Counted from the stretch's first letter, positions 36,905 through 49,820 are shown. The stretch is 64,000 nt of DNA from Spirometra erinaceieuropaei (GCA_902702965.1 CACRXP010001023.1:51784-115783), one strand, 5' to 3'. Numbers and translations are program-made. The notes: generated by a model not told the origin, from the letters alone.

Positions 36905-37080
36905 CTGTCCTTTCTAATTTCCTCGGAAAGTAATGCGTAAACGTGGGGTAAATCCTTCGGGAAACAGTTTTTGGGCTCGGTCCGAAACTTGACATACTGC
37001 AGCTGAAATCTACCAGGTACTGTGGAATAAGCACGTGATATTCATAAGTCGCCAACAAGCGGTCAGGTACTGGCTGACAG
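36905..37080 (+). repeat. Segment shared with 16273-16442
   Basis: Diverged copy of the 16.3-kb segment, with two in-frame stops in the plus frame that is open there. Landmarks: TTTCCTCGGAAAGTAATGCG, GGTCCGAAACTTGACAT, GTCGCCAACAAGCGGTCAGG. Possibly a Penelope tail; see 16273. Confidence 0.5.
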
Positions 37081-37184
37081 TTCGACCGTCGCGGGCGACG
37101 ACGTCTACCGGAGTGGGCGAAGCACCGGCGACTTGCTCGTGAATTAGTTTTTAATGAGGTTAATTTGCGCAGCATCTACCACAC

Positions 37185-37440
37185 TCTATCCTCTCTCTCT
37201 CACCTACCAGGCTTCAGCGACAAGACAACGTCAAGACAACCGATGGTGGGTTCAGACGCGGGCGGCTGACAAAACTAAACAGCCCGTTTGCACGCGCCAC
37301 ACACGACCTGGTTCCCGCAAAATGTATACGATTCTCCCAGAAAGGGGGGCCCGGATTTCACGTTCAAAGGACTGTCATAGAGGCCAGATGAAGGAGTTAT
37401 TGAGCCTGACTCCAGGTCTTCGAGACAGTCACCCTAGTCA
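37185..37440 (+). repeat. Dispersed repeat family A, single unit
   Basis: Contains CTCTATCCTCTCTCTCTCAC, GGCGGCTGACAAAACTAAAC, CGCGCCACACACGACCTGG, CGCAAAATG, GGCCCGGATTTCACG and AGAGGCCAGATGAAGG in the same order as the second units at 14.9 and 30.9 kb. Only one unit is visible here. Confidence 0.5.
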
Positions 37441-37993
37441 TCCAGACAGCAGGCAGGTACTAGCTAGACGTCCAGACACGCGTGTCTCGCCGATCTTGCG
37501 CGGCTGCATGACGCAGCTGCGGGGGGTTCGGTCCACCGGTGTGTCCCCCAGCGTTCCCCATGTGTTTTCTGACATGTAAACGGAGGGCCGAGCTCGGCAT
37601 GCCGACTATCTTATAAAATATCCCAAAACCCAACCACGGTGCCGTAACAAGGTGACTGTGAACCGTCATTAAGTAAGTTTACCAGCCACCGTTGTTGTGC
37701 GGTTGGGTTATTGAGCCAAAGCGCTAGAGGGGAAGGAGTCAAGCAAAGAATCTGAGCGGCTGTCGAAGATCCGCTTGCGCTTAAAGTGTCCAAGAAACCA
37801 CATGATAAAGTTCCCAGCCAGACATAAAGACTGATGCCATGATGTACGTAGGAACCAACGCGTCTCCAAACCACGGTGCGGGCAAATAGTATGCAAGCAG
37901 AAGTATTTAACCAGTATTGGGTGCTGGTGTAAGAACGTTCATCGACCCTGGTACGAAGTCTGACAGCACACAGTCTTCGTTAGTCCACTGCAT
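37441..37993. other. 3' flank of FBXO28, no recognisable gene
   Basis: Holds the presumed 3' untranslated region of the minus-strand F-box gene. I did not find a clear polyadenylation signal close to the stop. Confidence 0.35.
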
Positions 37994-40907
37994 TCACCTA
38001 CGAAGACTACGTCGCCAGCACAGGGGGCGGAATTCGAGAGTTTTCTCACTTTTCTCCCTATGACGAATATTTTTAGGGAAACTTCTGGATCGTCCCAAAA
38101 TTTGTTGACATTGTCTAGAACAGTCTGGCGAAAATAATCTGAGAACGCAGCGAATGAAAATTGCTAACAAGGTAGGGTGCCGGTAAAGGCTGCCCAGGGC
38201 AACTGGCCGTGAATACAGACAAAAACCAAAAAGCAATGTCACTCACCTTTGGGCCTGCGCAGCCACCAGGGAATGCAATTGAGCGTTGCGCTCCATAAGG
38301 TCACGCTGGCCACGGGTAAGCTCCAAAAGCATGCTGCGCATTACGCTAGTCTGTGCTACGAGTCGAGTCACCTTGGCTTCAAGCAGGTGCGGTTCGTGAA
38401 GAAGAGGGGTGCGGTAATGCAGGTCGTCACAACAATGGTCAACGACTGCAGATGTTGTGCCGGTATCAGCCGAGGCGTTCTCCGGACAGCCCATAGAAGC
38501 GCTTTCAAAATCGTCATCCTGGACGGGAAGGACCAAAAACGGGGCATCGATTATCGGATAAAGAAACAAAGAGAGGGCACATTATCTTGTTCTGGGCCCT
38601 TTTTTCCATTCTTTTGGATGCACGGATAAGAACTTGACGCGCTATCTTGACTGCAGGGAGGGCAAGCGATTACAGGAAGATCACCGTTGTCGACCCCGTC
38701 TTGTTACGTTGTCCCTGACTGAAAATGTCATTTGGCTGCCAGGTCGTCACGTTGATGATGTCTGACACCACTGTCTTTTGAGGCCAGAGGAGTCAACTTC
38801 CCATACTGCTGTCAGTTTCCAAACTGTGTAGACAGGGGGGCTAATGAGCCAACAATTCTTCTGGCTGACTTATACCTCGCACAAAAACATACCATGTGCG
38901 CTTTGTTGATTTATGCGCGTGGGTTCGGTGTCTGGCAGAAGGCGTTGGCCGGAGTATGACTGGCCATTTAATAGGGCTGAAACAGCCGCTATCTCAGCCC
39001 CTCCGTTGTCTGTATTGATTTACGCCGGACATTTTCTACCTGGTTGCTCTAGAAACTGCGATGTAACCGTGTGTTCGCAAGCACTATCCCCAGAGGCACC
39101 GCCAAATTGCTATAAAACATCCGACTGTTTCGCGCCAATTCCAGCAATTACACTAACTTTGGCTGCCAATGCCTGACATGAAAGGTAATGGCAGAAGCTG
39201 AGGCTTAGATGCTAGAGTGCCGCACAATAAGCTGGTGATCATGGGTTACTGCTTGGCCGAAGAGTCAAAGGTACCCCAACATGGTGCGGTAATGAGCGGC
39301 AAAAGCGCCGGACAGCGCAGGACGGAGCACGCGCGTTCGGCTTCGGAGCTCCGCCCCAGCGACCTCGTGATCGGTCGCATAGCCACGAGGAATTATAACT
39401 AGGAAGTGTCACCGGCCGAGACAGCAAATAGGCCGTAAATGGGTCTCGTAGTCACCCTTGCTTCAATCAGTGATACTTCTTAACTGACAAAATGGAAATT
39501 TTCAATCGAACCGGAAAATGTTTCAGCGATTCTTTTAGAATAGCCATAGGGGCTGGCCTCATTTTCGGACTCTATTGAGAATTCTAGGAGCGTAGGCGAA
39601 ACGGGTGGCCAGTAATGACCTTTTGAGAAAGAGCAAGCGTGCTAACTGAGCCTCAGGAAAGACCGAAAGTTTGGATCCAAAAGGTGCAAAAAGAACAAAA
39701 CTGTCAAAAATCTATGAACTGGGAAGAGGTAGGAAAGTGCAGATAAGACTAACCACCCTCGATATTCCAGAGAGACGAGAACTATTCGAAGAACGCAGAG
39801 AACAATCTCCGATAGAGGAAGCGCATCCCAGTTTTTCCAATAGGGCTGAGTGAGATGACGGCCTGTTAGGCGGAAGTCTAAATGATTGCGGTGAAACCAT
39901 AAGACGAGCCGCAAGGCCGTTACTAAATTTGGAATTAAATAGGCCTGGAAATCAGGGAGAAAAAAAGGGTCTCATAAATGGTTTCTGAATTTAAGTTAAA
40001 AAAACGGAGAACACATGCAGCAAGACAGGCGTGACGTTAGTCACTAACAAATTATAAATAGATACCCGTGGTAGCTGTCATGAGTTGCTTATCTATTTTA
40101 AAAGGGATTTGGTTCAAAACAGGCGTCATCGTAAGGATTTAAAATGTCGAACCGCTCTATTAAGGGGCAGGAATCACTCGGGTTTGGAAATGCGACAAAA
40201 TTTCGATGTCAGTATCAAGCCCGTAGAAGAGCAAATTAAAAAGGATGAATATCGAAATTGAGTTAAGTGGAATTTTTGAAAATATGCGAGGCAATTACAG
40301 ATGCGTCCATAACTGATGATCATACTCAATTACCTTTGGCCGCATGTATACTCGGAAGAAGTGCCTCATCAAAGTACTCCATTGCCATAGAGGATATATC
40401 ACGAAGTTCATGGAGAAATTCCTGCGGTCGGGGAATTGTAGAAGACCGCTTTAAAATACAAAACACATGCCGTAGCTCGTCCAAAACTTTCCCAGGAAAG
40501 AATGCGCAGTAGCCCTCCTCCGTGTAGCGCATAATGCTCATGTCCAGCAGGGAGACACGTGTTTCAATGGCAGAAAGAACTTCAGATCGGCTATAGGAAA
40601 AGTTAGATGAGATTAGAAGAATTACCCGGAAAGTGGATGCTTTCGACGTTCAGATTCTCGTCGCGGCAACTGCTGTTTGAGCTCTTTCCTGTAACAGAGT
40701 ATCTGCTCTTCCAGCTGGCGAAAGGCACGCTTCAAAATTTCCTTTCCGATGCAGTCGAAAAGACGGCAAACCTTTACAACTGGATAGTAAATTCATAGCT
40801 TGATTCACCTCTCTCAGCCGACTCACTTCATGGTAACTCAAAAAGGTGAATATACGCTCTAAAATCTCTTCCGGCAAGTCTGTCAGATGTGGCTGACTGA
40901 CACTCAT
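37994..40907 (-). CDS. FBXO28: F-box only protein 28 orthologue, six exons
   Basis: FBXO28 is the substrate-binding subunit of an SCF ubiquitin ligase. Exons read down: 40809-40907, 40626-40771, 40334-40590, 39757-39845, 38247-38518, 37994-38138. Exon 1 holds the F-box (LTDLPEEILERIFTFLSYHE), exon 2 the family's basic QLPRRESERR motif, exon 3 the block FFPGKVLDEL and ELRDISSMAMEYFDE, nearly identical to vertebrate FBXO28. Exon 5 is a coiled coil (LLEAKVTRLVAQTSV, then LLELTRGQRDLMERNAQL), as in the family; exon 6 ends in a basic tail. Introns are 37, 35, 488, 1238 and 108 bases, all GT-AG. Phases fit throughout, giving 335 residues (human about 370). Exons 1-3 are firm. Exon 5 is likely. Exon 4 (Ser-rich, donor AGG|GTGGTT) and exon 6 rest on phase and splice sites. 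The N-terminus lacks the vertebrate leader. Confidence 0.9.
39410..39460 (+). repeat. SINE family B sliver
   Basis: GACAGCAAATAGGCCGTAAA and following bases resemble GACAGCAGCTAATAGGCCAG of the 7.3-kb copy. It lies in intron 4 of FBXO28. Weak. Confidence 0.3.
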
Positions 40908-43699
40908 GACGATGCGTAAGGTGCAGTTTTCAGAACTAAATATCCTGTAATATCAAGAGCTTTTGTTTAAAATAAGCAAGACAACCGGTAAAATATAACA
41001 ACAGAATTTAGTAAAATATAAAATCCCATGAAAACTGCCAAAAATTGATCATCTTGAAGATCAAGGTACTCGTGCGACAGGAAGTGGATTCCGCACGGAC
41101 TCGATAAGGCTTTCAGAATTTTACAGGAAAAAATCTTTATGCACTTAACGGAAAGTCAGATAGCGTAGAGAGTCCGTGTTAACAAGTTGGTCAGTAGAGA
41201 AAAATAGGAGACTCCGATACTAATTTAATGAATAGCAATGCAGTTAGTAATCAGACGGCGATCCGCAGTATGGGTTGCATCTTATTTTAAATGTCATTAG
41301 TGCGGAAACTCTCGAGATATTGACACCTTTTTAAGCATGCATATTTGAGCAAATGGAATTATCTGCACACAAGAAAGACTTCCCAAAAATATTCTGTCTT
41401 GTCAAACATTTAATTTCGACAATACGTCATTTGAAATAAACAACCCTATCCAACGGATTCTAGTCAAGTGGGAATATGCATGAGCTAATGCGCTGTCATT
41501 TCATAACTGGGTCGATGTTGGGAACTATGTGTTTTTTTAAGTAAAAAGACATGTACATGTGCAGCAATAGTGGGCCTTAATTACTGCAAATACTTTGCTG
41601 TCGGACTAATGGAGAAAAAAAAACAGAAATGCGATGGCACACTTAAGAAAGTGGTAAACATTATGCGGGTACCAAGCTGTCGCAGAAGTTCGAACAGTTA
41701 GATGCTTCATTGTGTAGACACACCACACCGGGATTTACCGTAATGATGTGTTTGGCAAACAAAAAGAACTTTGTTAACGACGGATGTGCAGAGCAAGCAG
41801 CTACCAACAGTAAAATAGAATGAAAGTACTAGCATGCACCAGCCCACTTCCGTACATTCGGATGTGCCCGAAGCGTCCATCTCTACCCTCACGGCACTCG
41901 GGATCAGAATTATACGCAGGCACTAAGCGAGAAATGAGACCGAGGGACTCGGGGTTGTGATACCAAACATCAGCCGTCGCTTTCTATACCAACTTAACCT
42001 ATAGGTAAAACAGTTATACTGAAGATATGGAAAGTGGTTACCATAGTGGTCGCTGGAAAAGCACTGCAGGACACAGGAGTTACATGAACCGTAGTTTACG
42101 GATCACTCTATGCGACCTGATTACACCTTCGAAAACCGTGAGCATGATGGTCTCGGAATGTATGAAAACCACTTGAGCGTTCAGCCGTTTGAACGAGGTT
42201 CAATAAGCTAAACTCGCCGAATTAATAAGCGCTCCTAATTAGGCTATCTAATGATCGCGCACGCTGACTGCTGAAAAGTGTCTATAATTGAACAAACTTC
42301 GCTAACCGCGTAGCGCATGATTATTTGCATACCGCATTCTCCAAACAAATTGTACTGTCGTATGTAATTTACTGCCTCCGGTTACTAGTTCGAACCCATT
42401 AAAAATGACAGACAAGTAAGGCCCACAGTTGAGCAATCCAATCTTTACCTCCGCTGCCAATATTGAGAGGTTGAAGAACGTGCCGAGGTCTGTGCCGTTA
42501 AAACGAGGCCCCAAGAGTTAGGAAACGGAAAATGTAAGCGGTGGATGACTACTTTTGAAAGCTTGGAAACGTACAAAAGGCGTGATTGGATCCTTAAAGT
42601 GCTGGATGCAGAAAATCTACTACATATAGAAGGTTGCTCAACTCCGTAACTAGGCGGGTTTGAAAATTCTTCTTCGTTTTAGAAATATTATGGGTCCGAA
42701 GGCATGCAGTCAACGATGCTTGGACTGTTTACAGCATCTACCGTGACATCGTTTCGGATAAATTATCTAAGGACAGACTAAACGGCGGCTACGAGCAAGC
42801 GAACAGTTTCGTAACTCAGGTCTTGTTCACTGAACCGTGCAGGAAATAACCAGTATGAATCTGTGCGGAAAAATCTTCCAGCGTAAGAAGCCGTCTATCA
42901 TAAAACAACTTTTTGGCAACATCAAAGCGTGGTTGGCTATGGTCGATCTCACTCTCACCTATATGTTGGTGACAATGTTCAGCGGCAAGACTGAGTGAAA
43001 ATTCAACTGGGAGCAATAATTAACGGCCTACATCCTCCGGTCTGTGTGTGGCGGGACGTCCATGGTTTGTCTTTAACGTTAGACAGGAATACGCATGCTT
43101 AGGTAATCGCATCCGTGGGAAAACAACAAATAGCTCATGCAAATCCTGAAATGCTTGGTCCATCACATGAACTGACAGACACGGTGTTGACATTCTGTAT
43201 GCTCCAGATTCGTGGAGCCATAAATGGATGTCTTGAGAATCCAGTAAATAACGACCGATGAGATGCGCACATGAAGGCGAGAAGATCAGAGACTGCCTGT
43301 GCTTTTTGGTAAACAAGGGAGAGTAAAGCACGTGAGACAAGCTAAAGTAGAGAGCCTCCCTTCAGGCCGGCAACTGCCTCAAATACCGTCTTTAGAAAGC
43401 CTGCTCATCGCAGGCTGATGAAGCAAGATAGGCATGGTGACTGCGACAGACGTAGCGCAAGCCTTCCTCTCAATAAACAACTCCCGAGTAACTCGTGCGT
43501 GTCTCCCTCGACTCGACAGTGGAGGCCATCAACGCTTTCAACGTACAGAACACCGTTTTGACCACAATTTTATCCAACTATCTCTGAGGGCTTTCAGCCG
43601 GAGCTTCGATGCAAAATGCGACGAACATATCTCGCAGTGCAAAAAGTAGTTTACATTTCCTCTCCGATTTGAACCGGCAAGATAACGAGAAAGGGTCTT
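40908..43699. other. 5' flank of FBXO28, no recognisable gene
   Basis: Upstream of FBXO28. Minus-strand frames at 43020-43340 (106 codons) and 42816-43016 are protein-like in places but match nothing I know, and no promoter element is evident. AT-rich around 41000-41600. Confidence 0.35.
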
Positions 43700-43860
43700 T
43701 ATGGTGGCATGCATCATTTTGTGTTGGACGACCAAATAGTTCAGAGCCGATCCCCATGTTATCCATGCCTGAGTTTGGACTTATAAGCCAGAAATGGTCG
43801 ATCCAGTCTGCCTTATCCTTGTCGGTATTCATTCTGATGCTCTTTCCCTTTCTGGATACC
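43700..43860 (+). repeat. SINE family B copy
   Basis: TTATAAGCCAGAAATGG, CGATCCAGTCTGCCTTATCC and TTGTCGGTATTCATTC match the family B body. The tRNA-like head is eroded. Confidence 0.55.
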
Positions 43861-46076
43861 CTGGAGGATCGAATCAGCAAAGACACGTTGTCTATGGTTG
43901 TCTTCTGTGTTTATGGGTAGAAAATAGACAGGGCACACGTGGGTACAGACTCGATCCAAAGCTACATTTTAAGGAGTTTTTCCAAGGTCTCATCGCTACG
44001 AATGGAGAAGCGCAAGTAAAAAGTCATATTTGTTTTCCGCTACCAACAATAAAATTGACGGCAAATCAAGGGATTGGGACTTGGCAGACGCAGGAGTGTG
44101 GATATATAAATAGGTATACAGTTACCAACTCAACAAACTTAATCATTCTGCATGACGGTCTGAAGGATGCAGAAACAAGAAGGGACTCGCAAAACGTCAT
44201 CCCCGCACCCAAACTGCACACAACTGAAGTAGCTCTTACAAGCGAAACCCCGCACAATGAAATTCCAGCGACTTTTTCTCAGTATTGTTATTTAAAAGAA
44301 CACTTTATTAAAGTTGATTGAGACAGTAAATTAAGAAAATGGAAAACGTATGTGCTTTTAGTTATAAAATAAAACGAAGGCTCTCAGGCAAACGGCCACG
44401 CCGGCAAATAAGCAGGTCGTTAAGTTTGGTAGGTTAGAATCTTCTTAATAGACGGCAGGCAAAAAGTAACATTGCAAGGCCCCACGAATCTGACTGGATT
44501 GTTCGAAGCCCGCATTTTCAGCGCGGATCGTAGCCGCGAGTCGGTGAAAATGGATGGTGCCCCTTCCCCACATAACCACAGACTCTATTCCCTGCAGCTG
44601 TGGGCAGCGCTGTGTCCCCCACCGGTTGTTTAGCAAGCATGTTGACGTCACTTCCTCATCCAGACAGATCACCTCCCTCACGTAACCCATCCTTTCTTAC
44701 ACCATCAGTTATTATATATACAAATTCCCATCTGTTCCTATTATATGTATACTTGTGCTCATCAAATTCCTTATCTACCACGTTCACTGAATGAGTTCAG
44801 TCATCATTGCTCAACAACTCTCGTTCGTTCTTAGTCAGGAGTTATCCCTAGTGCTTCACGTTACCACGTGTGCTAACGTCAACGTCCCTGGTCATTACAA
44901 TATATAATGATGTAATGGGTGAGCCCGAGTTGCCCTTATACAACGAATTCCCGTGGTTTTTAAGTAAAAAGCGTCGGCGAGTGTGCGGAGAATCCAAACT
45001 GTTTACGCGCTATCAATGCACGCAGTTTGAAAATGTGGTCCTCGGATGACACATGTAAACAATTTTTCGGATTGGAATACGCAAATGTTAGATTTTTAAA
45101 TCCTAAACTCGAAACAGAGTTAGAAGACCGCTTATTAATACGAAAGCTCTTCTAAAGGATTGGTGAACGTCGACGGAAAACAAAGGCAAATCTAATTTCT
45201 ATAACACCTCTGGTTTACTTGAGCAGACTAGGCATCAGTCCTGCGCATTTTTAACTGAGCCCTCATCGGTCTGACAGACAGTCTGAGCCAAGTCCCATTG
45301 AGCCACTTCATTTAGAGAATAGGTCTTTTGACCTTGAGCCACCTATGCATATCTAAAAAAGCAAAGAATCAATTTTACGGAAGTAATTCTAAAGTGTAAA
45401 GTCATTGGTATATGTGAGCTAGGCAGAAAATTTTCTGCAGCATTAATGCTGTCATCGGTGCAATGTTGATGGTGTGTTTCGTTTTTTCTTAGCAAATGAG
45501 TGTCATGTATGTTTCCGATTGCCTTAACAGTATTCGAGAGTACCACTGCAGCAGGGAGTCTTTTCCAAGTTCCATCGAATTTCTGCGAGGCGTTTCGTCG
45601 GATGTCCATGTGGGAGTATTTCCTCCGCAAAATGAAAAAGGGGCCACGCAGACCGTCCTTTCCAGTCATTCCGAGAATTCTTCGGTGCTTAGGGCATATA
45701 CAAAAGGTTTTCCTCTTAAAAATATAGAATAGCATTATATTTTAAACGATAAACCGTCTCCACTGACCGCTTTTATCGTCGGTTTATTGAGAATTATACT
45801 GTTATCTATTTTATCCTACATAGCCTCATTATCCAATTCGGATTTATTTATAGTTCTGTTTTTCCACCTACGAAATTGTCATTTACCCGTTTTTTAAGTT
45901 TGCATTCTGTTATTGAGTATAATTTGCTTAGTATATACTGTGCTGTCTTGTCCACCAATATTGACAGCTTTCAGAAATCGTTTCATCATGAATGGCCTCA
46001 TCCATATATCCTCGAAGTTTCGGCAGTTATCATCCATATAAATATTTGGACTTAAGTCTCGTATTGCTTTTTCGAC
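43861..46076. other. No supported gene; two unrecognised frames
   Basis: A plus frame (43794-44321, 175 codons, overlapping the SINE) and a minus frame (45343-45735, 130 codons) show no domain. The stretch just before 46077 may include the 5' untranslated region of the CR1 element. Confidence 0.35.
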
Positions 46077-47476
46077 ATGAAACCTCAGGCAACCCTTCGT
46101 CGAAATCTGCAGGAAACTAAACTTCATCTGAAACCCATTGTTCATATGAAGAAAACTGATCTAGGGGCGCTTGAGGATTTTAACAATTTTATGTCTCGTT
46201 ACGGATCAATTTTTTCTGTTCTTGGTGCCCTTCTTGACGGAAAGTTGCCAACGCTTACGTCTCAGCAGTGTGAGAAGCTCATGCCTCTCATTAACCTGGT
46301 TGCTACTGAGACCGAAGACAGGCACAAACGAAGTTTCAATTCTATATTTAAAAAAGTTCCTAAGAGTAGATAGCCAATCGGTGTCGCTTTTCACTTCCCT
46401 TATTCATGCGGCTTCAACTTTAGGGTCGCTGAGGCTAAAAGCCTTTTATCTAGGAGCAAAAATCCACCAATTCTTGTAAAACTCTTTTCGTCGATAGAAG
46501 TGGATTTTATTTTCTCCCGTTTGGAGTGCTCGACTCAATATCTCAGGGGAAATAAACTTTTTATGCGTCGAGATCAAACTCCACTGCAACGAAGAGTTTC
46601 TCTCCCATTAACAAACGTAAATCCACCCTCGAATTCTACTCATATGCCTTTTACCTCTAAAGCAGTTTCTCCATCGTGTGTTGACCAAATCTCCCCACTA
46701 CCTACGGCGACCCCAGTTCCATCTAGCTCTTCGACTGATCACATTATCACAGAGACAGTTGAAACTAGCCCCTTTAAAACTCCCCCACGAAGCAAGGATT
46801 GTTCAAATGAGGCTCCCAAATTTACTAGGGAGCTTGATCTTAACAGTAAAGATGAGCCAGTCCTTGAAGCACAACCGACTCCCAGCACTCCGAATAGTTA
46901 TTTAGTTAATAAACTTACATCGAATCAACCCCGTTTCCACGCCTAGCCACTCAGGTCTGACCTCGTGGTTAGGTCCAATAAGCTAGATGATAGTTCAGGG
47001 AGAGCTTTACCTGTTCCTGTCCTGAATTCTCAACCTAACGCCCAGTTGTGAAGCCCACTTACAAACCAGACTGCAAAATGCAAGTATATAGCAGTGCTGA
47101 TAACTTTTCCAATCCCACTGCTAGTCTGACATTCCAAATAATAAAGCCCTTTCCTGATGTTAACTGTTTCCCGAACCTATTACGTCCGCTACCTAACATA
47201 AACTACCCCTCATATTATGCTAACAATTCCCAAAATCCTATTTTCATGCCTCCTATTTTTCCAACCCAACAAAATAGCTTTTCTCTTCCTGGGTCCTCCT
47301 CAAATGTTTTTCCACATAATGCTGCATCTCTAGTTAGTAGTTACCCCACAAATTTTACACCGCAGCAACTTTGTCCTCCACCAATTGCTTCGTTCCAACA
47401 GCTTAATTTTCACCCTCCGCTCTTCCTCTTTTATAAGCAGCAATGCGCGAAACCTACATATTATGAATACGCTTAG
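46077..47476 (+). pseudogene. CR1 copy 1 ORF1 (frameshifted)
   Basis: The frame begins MKPQATLRRNLQETKLH and runs to 46373. It then continues in two other frames (SLIHAASTLGSLRLKAFYLG, then NPPILVKLFSSIEVDF) before settling into 46500-46946 (LFMRRDQTPLQRR followed by a Ser/Pro-rich region) and 47048-47476 (Asn/Pro/Phe-rich, ending YYEYA). The LFMRRDQTP motif is like the end of the nucleic-acid-binding domain in CR1 ORF1 proteins. At least three breaks. Its stop overlaps the ORF2 start by 14 bases in the +1 frame. Confidence 0.65.
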
Positions 47477-49559
47477 TATTGTCTCTCTCAATGCAAGATC
47501 TGTCGTGCAAAAGATGGTACACCTAAGAAGTGTAGCCGTTGACTTTGACACAGACGTATTGTGCATTACAGAATCTCGGGGAATTAGTTAATAACTTTAC
47601 ATGCACTCTTGATTGGCACAATATTTTTTCAAATAATGATCTAAATTTTTTCAACAATTCATTACAATGCGTAACTAAAGTTCTTCTTGACCTTATTCCT
47701 CGGAAGATTTTCAAATCGAGTGCTAATTCCACCGCTGTACCACACTTTTTTTAAAAACAGATTTAAAACGTTACGGAAGCAGTTGAAAGATCCTTCTGTG
47801 CGCTCATTATCAGTTCATCTAAGAATCGTTGAAATATTTGAACTAGCTTCGAAAATGAGGCTTGCGCGATATAGGCATAGAGAGTTTTTAGCTATTAATG
47901 ACATGAAAGCTTCTAAATCAATTGCTCAGATCTTTCGTCAAAGATCATCTGCTATGTCTCACCAAGTCATTCCGCCTATGCTTAGTACTAGCGGTGCCTT
48001 CATTACAGAGGAGTCAGGCAGAGCAGAAATTTTAAATTCGTTCTTTGCCAAACATTTCACCATTGAAACTGACCCAATCCCATTAATTCCTCCGTTGTTT
48101 GATGCTTCTCTTAGCATCATTAATTTTTCTCCTGAATGTATTCAAAAACTGATAAGCCATCTTCCTAACTCTCACTCCGTAGGTACGGACAATATCCCAA
48201 ACTCTTTTATAAAACAGTTAAGAGATTTTCCTCCTCTGCTTAGCAAAATCTTTTCAGTATTTCTCATAAATGGCTTCTTCCTTGACTATTGGAAAACTTC
48301 TATTAGTATTCCTGTATTTGAGTCTGGCTGTCGTTCTGACGTACAGAACTATCGAGGTGTCCATAAAACACCCTCTCTCGCCAAAATCTTTGAAAAAATT
48401 ATCGCCGTAAAAATTACCGAATTTTGCATAGCCAATCAAGTTTTTAACCCTTCCCAGAATGGTTTTTTACCAGATCGCTCTTGCGAAACATGTCATCTGT
48501 CGTTTCTCAATCTACTTACCTCTCTTCGTAAGGACAATCTATCTGTCGTCGTTATTTATTTTGATTTTAGTAAAGCCTTTGATGAAGTACCACATAAAAG
48601 ACTCTTGGTTAAATTGGAAGCTATGGGTATTCGCAGTCCACTAATAGACTTTCTCAGGTCATACCTGTCTAATCGTAAACAAAAGGTTTTGATGGGATCT
48701 TCACTTTCCAGTGAAAGCCCTACTGTCAGTGGTGTCCTACAAGGTACGTTTTAGGTCCTCTTTTGTTCTTGCTTTACATAAATGATATTTCGGCAGCAGT
48801 TAAACATTCTCAATCATTTATTTATGCCGATGATCTCAAATGTGTTTATTCTTTCAAAAAACATACGAGCCTTCATCGCCTGGAACAAATCCATGCTGAC
48901 TTGCTTGCTCTCTCAGCTTGGAGCTGAAAACGGCTAATGGAATTCTCTCCGTCTAAATATCGCTATATGTGTTTTGGACCTGATAGGCTACCCCAACCGG
49001 TGGTCTTTCAAGGCACACCTATGACTGAATGTACCACCATCAACTACTTAGGTTTAAGCTACAATAGTAATCTTGATCTCTCGCCACACGCTGACAGAAT
49101 TACAGACAAAGGTGTCCAGATTTGTGGCTTTATTTCTTACAATTTCTATCTTCCTGAAATTAAATTAAGGCTCTATCGTATGTTTGTACTTCGCATTCTC
49201 GAGTATTGTTGCCCATTCTTTGGTTTGATGAATGAAGCTAGTCGTTTAAAAATTGAAAATGCCAAAGGCGTTTTTCTAAAAAACTTTTAGATAAGGAACA
49301 TCCCAATATTTCCTACTCAGATAGATGCCAACTAGTTAACCTAAAATTCTTATGGGTTCGAAGACTAGAAGCGGGCCTCTGTCTCCTCTTTCGCATTAAT
49401 CATAGTTCAAATTTTCCTCGGATTTCAGCACTCACCCCTAGTAGTCGCCCATACAATCTTCGCAGCTCGTCCTTGATTATACCTCCTCCAGCGTCCTCCA
49501 CCTCCAAGCGCTCCCCTTTTTCGCTTCCAGATATACTTTCCTCTGGAATAACCTTCCAA
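47463..49559 (+). pseudogene. CR1 copy 1 ORF2: endonuclease remnant plus reverse transcriptase
   Basis: It starts MNTLSIVSLNARSVVQKM, the N-terminus of the APE-like endonuclease, but after CITESR the rest of that domain is deleted and the sequence jumps to a linker (FTCTLDWHNIFSNNDLN). The reverse transcriptase follows: QNGFLPDRSCETC, motif A YFDFSKAFDEVPHKRLLVKL (about 48556), then GVLQG, where a one-base deletion near 48747 shifts the frame. It then runs LGPLLFLLYINDIS and motif C YADD (48823-48834). A TGA interrupts SAWS near 48928, and a frameshift in an A run near 49283 precedes LLDKEHPNISY. Inactive through several lesions; otherwise well preserved. Confidence 0.85.
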
Positions 49560-49820
49560 TAACTATAATCCATTATATACCGCCACATGCAGGCCAGTCC
49601 TGCCCGTATTTTTCTGTTGCTATTTTTTTCGAGAGGTTTTTTTCTCCTGTAAAATTAATTCAATCATTTTTAACTTTTTTTAAGGAGTTTTTTTTTCACC
49701 CCTCAATCATCATGTTTCTCAATGGACTTCTAATTTAGAAACTAGGAATTGCATTTTGTAAAGATTCGGCCTACCTCGTCTAAAACTCGCATGCAAATTT
49801 ATTTTAAGTTGCTTTGATGG

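Noticed and set aside
42816..43340. Two minus-strand protein-like frames with a 15-base match (CACACAGACCGGAGG) to Penelope
   Set aside because: The match does not extend on either side, and one 15-base match is not unexpected at this size. No family recognised.
44445..44690. 81-codon minus-strand frame containing CLLNNRWGTQRC
   Set aside because: Protein-like in part, but I could not tie it to any family, and it has no splice sites or neighbours that help.
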